A stretch of DNA of 64,000 nucleotides from Danio rerio (lineage: Eukaryota > Chordata > Actinopteri > Cypriniformes > Danionidae). Shown piece after piece: positions 51,492 through 62,660 of the stretch. The position numbers and the translations under genes were made by a program. The stretch spans positions 33,633,001 through 33,697,000 of the forward strand of contig NC_133187.1 in the NCBI RefSeq assembly GCF_049306965.1, written 5' to 3'. Positions within the stretch are counted from its first letter, which is position 1. Each line of letters opens with the position of its first letter. A model generated the notes under the pieces. That model made no database searches. It saw nothing but the letters and a program-made list of their open reading frames with translations, and was not told the DNA's origin.

Positions 51492-51662
51492 TCAATGATG
51501 GTTTGTTCTGTAGAGAAAATATATATTTTGCTTTATTCTAGCCAAAATAAAACAAGACATTCACCAGAAGATTTTTTTAATAGGAAATAATGCAGAAAAT
51601 TAATAAATATTTTGCATTTTTAAAATAATTCGCCAGAGGGAGAATAATTTTCACCTCAAACA

Positions 51663-52210
51663 TATTAAATGTAATATTTGTATTAATGGCCCAAAAATTT
51701 ACTTTCAATACTATTTTTTTTGTTTCTTGTTGAATGACAAATGCCAAAAATAACTGACAAAACACACATTGTTGAATTAGTATCTTGTCTATATTCACAA
51801 GGAACTACAATTATACTATACACAACGAAATATGACAAATATAATTTACTTCTTTTTTTAAAACAACATGCAGTAACATATAAACAGTTTGTTTTTGTTT
51901 ACAGTACGGTTTCTTGATTTCCATGCCTTAAGAGGTTAAAATCACAATACGACAACAATAATACTACAGTATTTCATGTATGGATTTGCTGAAATCACAT
52001 ATTAAGTCTGAATTAGAAAGATTCAGAAATATTTTCCACACATATAAGAATGTGCTTTTAATTAAAAGATGTGACCTGCTAGAGGTCTTTCAGCCTTTTT
52101 TGACACAGTGTGTGAATAATATAATATTGAGATGCACCATAAGGCTTTTTTTTTCTTCTTGTCACAGTCTTCCACAAACCTGTAACCATTTCTATTTTGA
52201 GGCTGTTTCT
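51663..52210 (-). other. nat9: Presumed nat9 3' UTR and flank
   Basis: AT-rich sequence without a recognised repeat, containing the ATTAAA candidate at 52057. Confidence 0.4.
52057..52062 (-). terminator. nat9: Candidate nat9 polyadenylation signal
   Basis: ATTAAA on the minus strand about 150 nt past the stop codon. It is a common variant hexamer, and no AATAAA lies nearer. Confidence 0.3.
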
Positions 52211-53968
52211 TCACAGGGATAATGGTGTGAATGTGGCCTGTCTGCTGTCGCGGGTCTTCCCATACTCCCTCTGCAGCATGAAGTCCATGTTTCCAAACAC
52301 GTGCTTGTGCAAAGCCTCGTTCACAGTGACACCAAGCGTGACCTCCTGAAACACTTCACTGATGGAGAGCTGAAGAGAAATCATATTATATAGAATACAT
52401 ATTTAAAGGTAAAAGTGTGAATGTTTTTATTTATGACTTTTACAAAAGTACTGATTATTTTCCCCCACCCTAAAAAAAATTGTCAGATATTTCTGAAATA
52501 TAATTTTTTTCTATTTGTGTACATTTTAAAATGTCATTCATTCCTGTGATTTAAAGCTGTATTATAATCACCTGTACTTTAGTCAAGGGTTGTAGTTTAG
52601 TGGAAGAGTTGTAACTGATCACAGTTGATCCATGATTCATACGGATCACAACTGGCTGTTCGGAACACACTTAACCCGCAAATTAATACATTTATTTTTT
52701 ACTTGTAGATTAATCTTAAATTTCTAACGATCATAGAGAGATCGCCTCCCGCGTCATTCAAATCACATGTATAAAAGCATGTAGGCTTTTCTGTAAAATA
52801 TAATGATGATGGAAGAAGTTGGGGTAGGTTATTCGAGATGTGGTGGGTTTCTTGGGTTATTAAAGGTGTTTTCTGTGATTACTTGTTTAGCCTGCATTTA
52901 TGCATTCATTGTAAGCCACACGATTAATCATTAAAAGTTGGGGATCTCAACATCCACACAACATAAATTATAAATGTTGATTTGCATAATTTTATTAATC
53001 CTTCCAATCTGTGTTTGAAAAATGCAAAAAAAAAAAAAAAAAAACAGTCAAATAACACAGAAATACTGGCACAAAAGAAAATGTTTGTATTTATTGTTAT
53101 TAATTGTACAAAATTATTGTACACATTTTGTTAGATTTCTACATTTAGTGTCATCAGCAACAGTAGTAACAGTGAATTTTTCACAGCACTGAATATTTTA
53201 CAATTTATTTTTATTCAGCTGATTATTTCGACATTATATTTTTTATTATTACAGGTTGTAAGTTCTGTTTGTTTAAACCAAGGGTTTCTTGCAGTGCTGT
53301 TTTTGTAATAAATGGAAAGCAAATTACATGTCTCTTCTTTTTGGCTGATCGGAAAAATGGTCTAAATTGTGACCAAAAAAAAAAACCCATAATGTTATCT
53401 GAACCGTGAGATTTGTGATCCATTACACCACTTGAATTTGGTGGAAAATTGTCCTTCACAAATCATTTTAATACAGAGATTACATTCTTAAAAACATTTT
53501 ATTTTCATTCAATTTCTTTTCAGCTTAGTCCCTTTGTTAATCCGGGGTCGCCACAGCGGAATGAACCGGCAACTTATCCAGCATGTTTTTACACAGCAGA
53601 TGCCCTTCCAGCTGCAACCCATCTCTGGGAAACATGTATATACTACACCATTTTACGCTATAAATAATATTGCACTTATTTATAATATCAGAAATGGCAT
53701 TTATAATGCAACTTATAATGAAAAATGCATGACTAAGTCAAAAATGTTTTAATGTCTGCTGTATATTCATCTTTGCCATCATAGCAAAAAAAAAAACATT
53801 TAAATAATCTAATAATATAAAATAAAAATAAAATTTAATAAAATAATAAATTGTACATTACACTATGCAATATTACTATATAAAATATTAGCAAAAGCTT
53901 TTTTAACAATGGTTTAATGCCTGCTATAAATTCATCTTAGAAAAACCATCATAGCAAAAAAATAAAAT

Positions 53969-54027
<59 letters not shown>

Positions 54028-57000
54028 AAATAAAATCTAAATTATACTAAAAAAGAAAAGTACATTATAATATTTTGCAATATTACTATTTTAACCATTT
54101 TAAATGCTCCTTAAATGAGCTTAAAATACTTTAAAAAATATTATCATTTATCTATCTATGTAAAAAAAATTTCAGTGCTTGAAAATTCTCTGAAATGTTT
54201 AATGCATGTACTTTTACAAGCTTGTTTTTATCAAAGGAAAGTTTTACAATGCAATCGATTCATTCTCACCTCTTTGAAGTGGAATTTCTTAAACATGGCG
54301 ATGCTGATTTTGTTATCCAAACCAATCTTAACTTCAAATTTCCGAATTCCAAGTTTATGGATGCCTGTTAAGGAAAATCACAAAATACACTGTACATCTA
54401 CGCAGTATAACAATAATAATAATAACAAAAGAGAAAATGAAGAAATCTTTAATAATTAGCCTCATCCTACCATAGCACATCATCATGCGTGTTACTTCTT
54501 TGCCAATTCCCTTTCCTCTGTAGCAGGGCACTAAAGCAATTAATAACCGTTACTGACAGACTCCAGTTAATATACATGAACTAAAATCCAAAGCAAACTC
54601 TATAACCTGCAATCATAATCTCCAGTTCAGCCAGGGAAGGATCGCTGGGGTCCGTCAGGAAAATGTTAACATCTCCCACCATGCACTCCTGCTCCGGGAC
54701 ACTCGCATCTGCCCATTTCTGTTTATCCAAGATGATGAAAGTGCACTCTGTGGGAGAAAAACAATCAAATATTAATACACTAAAAACAGATTAGTGTAAA
54801 TACTGTTCGAATGCCAAAAACAGAAGGTAAAGTGAGCTGTTGTTCTAATACAGTCCTGTAATGTACACCAAAAACAAAATACAAATTTAAATGATTTTTT
54901 TTTTTATATCTAAGCAATCACAAAAATAAACCGTATTCTTTTCAAGTCATTTAGCATAGATAAATGCATTTTAAAAATTGTTTGTTAAATTTGATACGTT
55001 TGTTTATTATAATATGACCGGGTTAGCTTGATTGGATGATAACTTGTTAGATATTAGAGCACAACCCATATAGAAATCTGCCACTTAGAAATATATGCAA
55101 TTTACATATATGACGTACAAGTTCATATTTGGATTTCACATATATAAAATGTTACATCTTCAAAATATATTTAAAAATATTGCAAAGATGTCCGTTAACA
55201 TTTTTATTATGAATTAAACTTATATTTTTGAAAATTATATATATATATAGATATCAATATTTCAATTTCTCTGTGAACATAGACAAGAATTTTTGGTGCA
55301 TTTAAACAAAACAGTTTTATTAAATGGTTACATCTATTAAAATAGGAGTTTGGTCACCTAACATCTTGAGGAATAAAAGATAACTTTTTGGACTGGGATC
55401 TTAAATTTTCTTGTAAGATTTGTTCCAGTTTTGGTGTTGGTACTGACAAATCTAATGTACACTCACTGCCCACTTTATTAGCTATACCTTACTAGTACCC
55501 GGTTGGACCTGTTTGCCTTTAGAACTGCCTTAATCTTTTGTGGCCAAGATTCAACAAGGTACTGGAAATATTCTCCAGAGATTTTGGGCCATTTTGACAT
55601 GCTAGCATCATGCAGTCGCTGGAGATTTGTCGGCTGCACATCCATTATGCAAATCTCCCGTTCCACCACATCCCAAAGGTGCTCTCTCTATTGAATTGAG
55701 TTCGGGTGACTGTGGAGGCCATTTGAGTACAGTAAACTAATTGTCATGTTCAAGAAACTAGTCTGAGATTATTCACGCTTTATGCCATAATGTGTTATTC
55801 AGCTGGAAGTAGGCATCAGAAATGGTTATAAAGGGATGGACATGGTCAGCAACAATACTCAGGTAGGCTGTGGCATTGACACGATGCTCAATTGTTATTA
55901 AATATACCCCACTATAACACCACCAGCCTGAACTGTTGATACAAGGCAGGATCGATCCATGCTGTTGATGCCAAATTCTGACCCTACCATCCGAATGTCT
56001 GTTTTTCCAATTGTCTATTGTCCAATTTTGGTGAGCCTGTGCGAATTGTAGCCTCAGTTTCCTAATTTTAGCTGACAGGAGTGGCACCTAGTTAGGTCTT
56101 CTGCTGCTGTAGCCCATCTGCCGCAAGGTTCGACATGTTGTGTGTTCAGAGATGCTCTTCTGCATACCTCGATTGTATCATGTGGTTATTTGAGTTTCAG
56201 TTGACTTTCTATCAGCTGGAACCAGTCTGGCCATTTTCCTTTGACGTCAACAAGCCATTTGTGCCCACAGAACTGCCACTCATTAGATATCATCTCTTCT
56301 TTTAGGACCATTCTCTGTAAACCCTATAGATGGTTGTGCATGAAAATCCCAGTAGATCAGCAGTTTCTGAAATACTCAGACCAGGCCACGTTCAAAGTGT
56401 CTTAAACCACCTTTCTTCCCCATTCTGATGCTCGGTTTGAACTTCAGCAGATCGTCTTGACCATGTCTACACTGAGTTGCTGCCACGTGATTGCCTGATT
56501 AGAAATGTGTGTTAAGGAGTTTTACAGATGTACCTAATAAAGTGGCTAGTGAGTATACACACAAATATATTGTTGTAATATATTATCTTATAGAAAATAT
56601 TTATTTTAAAATTAGATCTGTGAGGTTGAGGTAATCATTTGTGCTGAGCACTGTATATGTGCATATCTGTAATTCCAATGGTTGGAATAAATATATATGT
56701 AAACGGCCATTTTCACAACATTTCGGATCCTAATAAACTTGTATGTCACATATGTAAATAGCATATTTTAACCATATGTCTGATTTATGTGAGGAAATGT
56801 ACTCTCACAACGTATACAGAGGTATGGTGTAAAATGCTCACTGTCATCATCTTCTCTCCAGCTCGTCTGCATGTCATACTCCTGCTCCAGAGTCAGCGGC
56901 TCTGATGCGGTCAGCTTCTGCAGGTCAGGAGAGCACATCCACTGATGATACCTGAAAAGAGGAGTCAAATGAGGCTAAAATGCACTGAGACCCCAACATA

Positions 57001-57102
57001 ATAATAATGAAACACTTAACAATACCTGGGAACATGTTCTGCGTTGTAAGGAACCAAAACAACCTTCTCCCCCTCCAGTAGCGTATCTTCATTTATCCTC
57101 AT
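52211..57102 (-). CDS. nat9: NAT9, GNAT-family N-acetyltransferase
   Basis: Minus-strand exons in transcript order: 57102-57026, 56951-56842, 54747-54607, 54530-54471, 54364-54270 and 52369-52211; 642 nt, 213 aa (human 207). NAT9 is a GCN5-related acetyltransferase; the fly homologue stabilises microtubules (family knowledge). Visible: start MRINEDTLLEGEKVVLVPYN, then RYHQWMCSPDLQKLTASEPL and LEQEYDMQTSW, CTFIILDKQKW, MVGDVNIFLTD, and the acetyl-CoA motif YRGKGIGKE (R114-G119 region) in the 60-nt exon. The last exon carries the conserved FQEVTLGVTV and ends in TGA. Every junction keeps phase and has GT-AG sites. Convergent with lrrc59, with 2.2 kb between the stops. Confidence 0.95.
53507..53640 (-). 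mobile_element. DANA-type SINE, 3' fragment
   Basis: Minus strand: TTTCAGCTTAGTCCCTTTGT, CCACAGCGGAATGAACCGGC and CAACCCATCTCTGGGAAAC. Confidence 0.85.
53971..54024 (+). repeat. (TA)n microsatellite
   Basis: About 26 TA units flanked by AATAAAATAAAAT sequence. Confidence 0.95.
55060..56770. mobile_element. Mariner-like MITE and AT-rich element interrupted by a Tc1 copy
   Basis: Left part: ATATATGACGTACAAGTTCA, TTTCAATTTCTCTGTGAACA, TTTTGGTGCATTTAAACAAA. Right part, after the Tc1 copy: GTGCTGAGCACTGTATATGT and AACTTGTATGTCACATATGT. The same blocks occur at 6860-7440 and 60118-60590. It lies in nat9 intron 2. Confidence 0.5.
55460..56555 (-). mobile_element. Tc1/mariner-type transposon, longer sister of 24779-25667
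   Basis: CACTCACTGCCCACTTTATT to AAAGTGGCTAGTGAGTA, TA on both sides, 1096 bp. The minus strand encodes separate fragments of transposase: QFAQAHQNWTIDNWK, RVNATAYLSIVADHVH and a decayed DNAPCHK. Several frame breaks; inactive. Confidence 0.88.
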
Positions 57103-57457
57103 TATAAGCAGCCTGTAAAATAAAGTGTGTAAACAAGCACAACTAGGTATTCAAATTAGCAGTTTAGCATTTTGGTCACCGTCATACCTTGAATTCAGAA
57201 TTGAATATAGAACGGTCGCTCAAATAATGTCCATTTGTTTAATTTAAGTGCATGTTCGGTGTTTCACACTACATAGATTTTATTGCGATCTTGCGAGTTT
57301 CAATACAACTCGCATAAACTGCGGCGCGTGTGAAAGACGTCATCAGCATGCGTGGAAAATGTTGCGAGTTTTTATTCTGGAACACAAGAGGGCGGAAGAC
57401 CACAGCTTTTTCACGGGAAGAGTTTAAAATGACTTCAGTCGAATTTGCTGTTTGTAG
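57103..57457. promoter_or_regulatory. nat9: nat9 upstream region
   Basis: Contains the presumed 5' UTR and promoter. About 57260-57420 is richer in CpG (GCGGCGCGTGTGAAAGACGT). No TATA box seen. The start site is not determined. Confidence 0.35.
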
Positions 57458-58651
57458 TCAATTGAATTATGAAATTCATTATCATTTTTCTGTGTTGGAC
57501 AATCATTTATGCTGACTATAGCTATACTGTAAAACGTACACCACAGTATATGAGAATATGGCAAATTATGTTCATATTCGCTTAAATAATATCTAATCAT
57601 TAATTTTCTGTCATTTTTAATGAACAAAATACAGCTCCTTGTGCCATCATCGTCCAGGAAGTGACAGCATTTTGGAGGAATAACAGCAGCAGAAGTGAGT
57701 ATTAGCAACGTTCCTTTGGTATTAGCAATGGTTAATTAATTTGCATGCTATTTTTATATTTGTTGCCTTTGCCACTTAATTTGTACTTCAAAAATGTTAG
57801 GGAAACATTCCCATTTAAAAATTTGCTTCGTTTTTATCTCTCCTAAACACAAACCAATCAACCAACGTGAACAACATTGCTTAACTTACATCAAATATTT
57901 CTCAATAAAGTTTTAAAGACGCATACATTTAACATTTATAGTAATTTAGTTGCATTTTTGTGCAGTCCTGTCATAATTTTTCTCCCTCATGTTGTTCTTA
58001 TGTTATTTCTTCTTCCACAAAACACAGAAGTAGTTACTGTTTTGCAGCCATCTTAATTAAATTATGAAATTCAATATTTTTTTATGTTGGACAATCAGTT
58101 ATGCTAACTATACCTATTCTGTAAAACGCACACCACAGTATATGGGAATATGGCAAAATATGTTCATAGTCACTTAGAAATATTTGCCAATCATTTATTT
58201 TCTGTCATTGTATATCTTTAATGAACAAAATACAGCTTATAAAGCCATCATCGTCTTGGAAGTGACAGAAATTTGGAGGAAAAACAGCAGCAGTAGTGAA
58301 TATTAACAAGATTTCTTTGGTATTAGCAATGAATAATTGATTTGTGAACTTTTTTTTTATAGCTATTTGTTGCCTTTGTTACTTGCTAGTTTGTATTTTA
58401 AAAATGTGATGGAAACATTCCCATTTGAAAACATGCTTAAATAAACATCTTTCCTAAACACAAACCAATCAACCAACAGTTCAAATGGATGATTTATTTT
58501 TAAACGTGAACTAATTTGGTCAGTAATTTACATTAAATATTTAATGAAGTTCGCATACATTTATTTAGTTACATTTTTGTGCAGTCCTGTCATATTTTCT
58601 CTCCCTCGTGTTGCTCTCGTGTTTTTTTTTTCACAAACACAGAAGTAGTCT
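57458..58651 (+). repeat. Tandem duplication, about 595-bp unit, upstream of nat9
   Basis: Copy A about 57458-58045, copy B about 58053-58651. Shared in order: AATTATGAAATTCA, ATGTTGGACAATCA-type text, CACACCACAGTATATG (A: CGTACACC), AATGAACAAAATACAGCT, GCCATCATCGTC, GGAAGTGACAG, AACAGCAGCAG, CTAAACACAAACCAATCAAC and CACAGAAGTAGT. The copies differ by many substitutions and small indels, so the duplication is old. No coding signal. Confidence 0.8.
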
Positions 58652-59170
58652 TATATGAGATTTCAGAAATGAGAAAAGTGATTAAAAAGTTTTCATAAAA
58701 GTTTCACATTCTCTGAAGTTATTGTTTTCAAATCTCGCATATTCAGTCATATTTGGCTGAACTGATTTGGAACAATTAAGCCTGCGCTTTCTTCTCCTCC
58801 TCTGGTGTGGTGCAAACAGAACCTCATGAATTTATGTAACCTGGCTTTTTTTTTTGTTGTTGCAATATTATTGATATCAACATCACTGGTTATTGAATGT
58901 ATCATAGATGGACTAGACTAATATATATTGCATGCAGTATTTTATAGGCATATGATTAGACCAAAAATGTTTTCAGATGTTTTTTTTTATTTATTTGTTT
59001 AATTTCTTATAAAAAAACATAAGAGAGAACTCAAAAATCTTAAAATAGTTGTTTAGGGATATTTGAATTTAGTGTTAAATATTTTTAATGTGTTAAAGTT
59101 GTTAAATGCTAGCTTCTTTCATTTGAAAGATTTAAAACAATAATAGTCATTGTTTATTAATAATAATCAT

Positions 59171-59507
59171 TTATTTATTCATTCATTTATTTACTTTTCA
59201 GCTTAGTTCCTTTATTAATCAGGGGTCACCACAGCGGAATGAACCACCAACTTAGCATATGTTTTACGCAGCGGATGAAACCCATCACTGGGAAACACCC
59301 ATACACTCTCATACACAAAAATAATCTATGGACAATTTAGCCTACCCAATTCACATATGACTTTGGACTTGTGGGGGAAACCAGAGCACCCAGAGGATAC
59401 CCATGCCAACATGGGGAGAACATGCAAACTCCAGACAGAAGTGGCAACTGACACAGCTGAGGCACGAATCAGCGATTGTGCTACCCACTGCGCCACTGTG
59501 ATGCCCT
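59171..59507 (-). mobile_element. DANA-type SINE, near full length
   Basis: Minus strand from TTTTCAGCTTAGTTCCTTTA to the head CTACCCACTGCGCCACTGTG. Faces the next SINE head to head. Confidence 0.9.
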
Positions 59508-59555
59508 ATTAATAATCAGTAATAATTAATAAAAATAAAAGTATTCCCTGTTGGT

Positions 59556-59936
59556 CTTCACGGTGGCTCAGTAGTTAGCACTGTTGCCTCACAGCAAGAA
59601 GGTCGCTGGTTCGAGTCTTGGCTGGACTAGTTGGTATTTCTGTGTGGAGTTTACAAGTTCTCTCCTTGTTTGTTTATGTTTCCTTATGTGAGGGTGCTCT
59701 GGCTTCCCTCCGAGTTCAAAGTCATGTGCTATACAGTGGGTGAATTGAGTAAACAAAATCGGCCATATAGTGTATGAGTGCATGTGTGTAAATGTGAGAG
59801 TGTATGTGAGTTTCCCAGTACTGGGTTGCTGCTGTATCCACTGCGTAAACATATGCTGGAATAGTTGGCGGTTCATTTTGTTTTGGTGACTCCTGACAAA
59901 TAAGAGACTAAGCCGAAGGAAAATGAATGAATGAAA
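59556..59936 (+). mobile_element. DANA-type SINE, near full length
   Basis: Head CACGGTGGCTCAGTAGTTAG, B box GGTTCGAGTC, the 3' part AAGCCGAAGGAAAATGAATG. Inverted relative to the copy 50 bp upstream. Confidence 0.9.
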
Positions 59937-60117
59937 AGTATTTCTTTAAAAGTTTTTGTATACCGTTTTAAATACCTTCTTCAAAGCTCTCATTAATTAG
60001 GATAGTTTTGGTAACTTTGGTAACTAATTCTGATCATTTTGATAACTTATTAAGTTTAAAACTGCTTTATGTTATTTATTTTTTACTATTGTTAACATAA
60101 CCACATATACTGCATAT

Positions 60118-60600
60118 ACAGTGCTCAGCATTATTAGGTGCAGCCCATTTTGAAAATTTATATTTTTTATCAATTTCTCTGTAAATATGGGTAATATATA
60201 CATGGTGCATTTAATCAAAATAGATTTATTAAACGGATATATTTATTAAAATAGTATTTTAGTGGCCAAAAATATTTAGAAATTGAAAGATAAAACAATC
60301 AAATTAAGCAAATTATTGCAAAAATAAAAAATAATTACAACCAACAAAATTTCAACCAAAATGTTCAATATTTTTACTTCTCTTGATTTTTCCTCTTTTC
60401 CAATTTAGATTTAGTATTTTTCTTGAATGTTTTGGACTGTAATCATAAGTGATTTTGTTAGATAAGCTCCAGATTTGTCTTCAGTACTTACTAATCTAAT
60501 AAATATGCACAAATATAACATTGTATAGCTTCCTACTGAAAATATGAATTTAAAAGATACATTTCTGAGGGCACACAAATTATTACAATTGTATTTACCA
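60118..60600 (+). mobile_element. Mariner-like MITE with CAGTGCTCAGCA end
   Basis: ACAGTGCTCAGCATTATTAG, TCAATTTCTCTGTAAATATG, TGGTGCATTTAATCAAAATA and AATATGCACAAATATAACAT; related to 6860-7440 (opposite strand) and 55060-56770. The right end is not clear. Confidence 0.55.
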
Positions 60601-60955
60601 GTTTAAAAATTGAAAAGATCAAAATAATATTAATATATATTATTACTAACAATTAACTTTAAAAAATGTTGAATTGAATACTATTTATACTGATATTTTT
60701 ATAATTTGAATAGTTACTTTATAGTTAATATATAAAATAATGAATAAATTAATAAAAACACAAGTATACAATATGAAATGTTTTAAACAAGATCATTAGG
60801 ACTAGTATCTCTCCTGTTCATTAGATTTTGGCTAATCAAACTACCTACTAACTAACAACTTTACAAATCTTCCCAGTTTTTTATTCTACACTAGTTCTTC
60901 TACATGGCACTATTTAAACCCATGATCACTTTTCCTTTGGGATCTTTCTGTGGTA
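60601..60955. other. AT-rich spacer
   Basis: Nothing recognisable; no ORF or repeat family. Confidence 0.5.
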
Positions 60956-61405
60956 TAATAAGGCAGCAGGGCAGGCAGTGTTGGTGTCTGGCTTCATTTT
61001 GAAAAGGCCAGTTTGTCATGTACCTGAGCGAACAGTGCAGGTCTCTTCTTAAAGTGACCGGTTCATCCGATGTATTTCCCTTTACTCCGTCTGAAGTGAC
61101 GAGTGGCGTGTTTGGCCCTCATGTTTCTGTCATCGGCCTCATGCCAGTCATCAGTGATGAGCCATCACTCAGTGCTAATGAAAGGGATTCATTCAGCTCA
61201 CACGCCATCTTTCCTCTTCTCTAAAATTAGTCTAATGGAGTCCCCATCGGCCTGCCTTCCTCTGCGGTAATGAATTAAGTGACAGTGAAGAGGCCATAAG
61301 TACGAGGTCCTGCGGGAGCCGCCTGTGAAATAGACGCTCAAGTGGACAACACCATCCATCTCTCTCTCATCGCTCTCAGCGTGCCTGGAGATACAAATAA
61401 ACACA
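60956..61405. promoter_or_regulatory. Candidate conserved non-coding element
   Basis: About 450 bp of balanced base composition and high complexity in an AT-rich, repeat-laden desert. No repeat matches, no splice-flanked ORF, and both strands are stop-interrupted. Homeodomain-type cores (GGTAATGAATTAAGTGACAG, AAAATTAGTCTAATGGAG) and palindromic CATCAGTGATGAG words give it the look of a developmental enhancer. Inferred from composition only. Confidence 0.4.
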
Positions 61406-61520
61406 GAGAAAAGATGGCTGACAGGTCAACTGTTGAGTTTAAAAGGAGCCAGGGGAAAGACTGAAATTTGCGATAGGTACCATTTAAATATCCAAAAACC
61501 ACTAAGACATTGTTATATGC

Positions 61521-61985
61521 ATTGTCTGACAAAAGTCTTGTTGCCTATCCAAATTTTAGGAACAACAAATAATAACTTCTAGTTGATCATTTGGTATCAG
61601 AAGTGGCTTATATGAAAGGAAAAGGCCTCTACGCTACTCTTATTTAACAAAAAAAATAAAGTATCTAACTAATAAACTAAAAACAGCACTATCCTGCTGA
61701 AGAATTTGTTTTTATCCTGCTGAAGAACATTGTTGAAAAATGTTCATGTCTGGTGACTGGGCTGGCCAATCCTAGAGCACCCTGACTCACTTTGCTTTCA
61801 AGAACTTTGATGTGGAGGCTGAACTGTGAGGAGCAGCACTATCCTGCTGAAGAATTTACTCTTTCCTGTGGTTTGTAATTTAATAGCCTGCACAAATGTC
61901 TTGATACCTCAGGCTGTTGATGTTGTCATCCACTCTGCAGGTCTCTTTTACACCCCCATACGGAATGTAACCCCAAATCGTGTTT
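61521..61985 (-). mobile_element. Tc1/mariner-type fragment
   Basis: Left end ATTGTCTGACAAAAGTCTTG; inner TGATCATTTGGTATCAGAAG, TGTTCATGTCTGGTGACTGG and CAGGCTGTTGATGTTGTCAT, known from a fish Tc1-like element with minus-strand transposase. AGCACTATCCTGCTGAAGAA occurs twice, an internal duplication. The right end is missing. Confidence 0.6.
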
Positions 61986-61989
61986 TTTT

Positions 61990-62660
61990 TAACCCTCCTG
62001 TTACCCTAAAATCTGCTAACATCTTTTGTCCTCTGGGGTCAATTTGACCCCAGCAATTTAAAACCTCCAGAATATGTTTTTTAGTGCCAGGTAATTCATG
62101 TCTTTGTTGACTACTTAACAACTCTCTGAAATACACCTACCACTCCCCACTTCCCACTCCCAACCCCCCACTACCTGGTCCTTATACATACAGATTACCT
62201 ATTGCATTACTAGATAAATTTACTAATCAGCATGAAAACTCACTTTTTTTCACCTAAAAAGTATATATATTTGTTGTTTTATAAGTTTTGTACATTTATT
62301 GGTATATATTTTTGTTATTTATAAGATATGAGGACTGGAACATAATTATGTATGTTGTCAATTTGACATCAAGAAAAACAAACATGGTTTGCTGGGCATG
62401 TATTGTCTAAAAGAACAGCAACTACGAAAATGAAATCACACATTCATCCACAGTAATGTGGGGGCCAGGATTGTAAAGAAAGGGCAATCGCTGAAACCTC
62501 TTGTCCCATTCAACACTGGAAATATCAAAGTTCTCACAAAAATTTGGTTTTCCCCTCCACCACAGCATGGGAAATATCAAAGTTTTCATAAGAATTAAGA
62601 TTCCCCCTACCCTCATGTCATGTGAACTGTCAGTGGTTCTCGCAGTACTACAGGTATAGT
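61990..62660. mobile_element. Repeat-like region with GGGGTCAATTTGACCCC palindrome
   Basis: Starts AACCCTCCTGTTACCCTA, carries the 17-bp palindrome near 62036 and two similar units (GGAAATATCAAAGTTCTCAC at about 62518 and GGAAATATCAAAGTTTTCAT at about 62570). Probably an old non-autonomous element; family not known. Confidence 0.35.

Larger units (their letters stand above)
50387..51662. mobile_element. ACAGTTGAAGTCA-type DNA transposon with two nested insertions
   Basis: Left end ACAGTTGAAGTCAGATTTAT; right end GAATAATTTTCACCTCAAA. Internal blocks AACACATTTCTAAACAGAAT, AAGGCTTAACTAGGTAATTA and GATGGTTTGTTCTGTAGAG belong to this abundant zebrafish family. A DANA fragment (50641-50834) and a MITE (51217-51491) lie inside. 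It fills the gap between the convergent lrrc59 and nat9. Confidence 0.75.
52370..54269. other. nat9: Last nat9 intron
   Basis: 1.9-kb AT-rich intron with one SINE fragment and a TA array. The segment 52600-53480 shows nothing recognisable. Confidence 0.5.

Noticed and set aside
61018-61224. 68-residue ORF in the conserved-looking island
   Set aside because: No start context, splice sites or family; the stop-laden surroundings fit non-coding sequence better.
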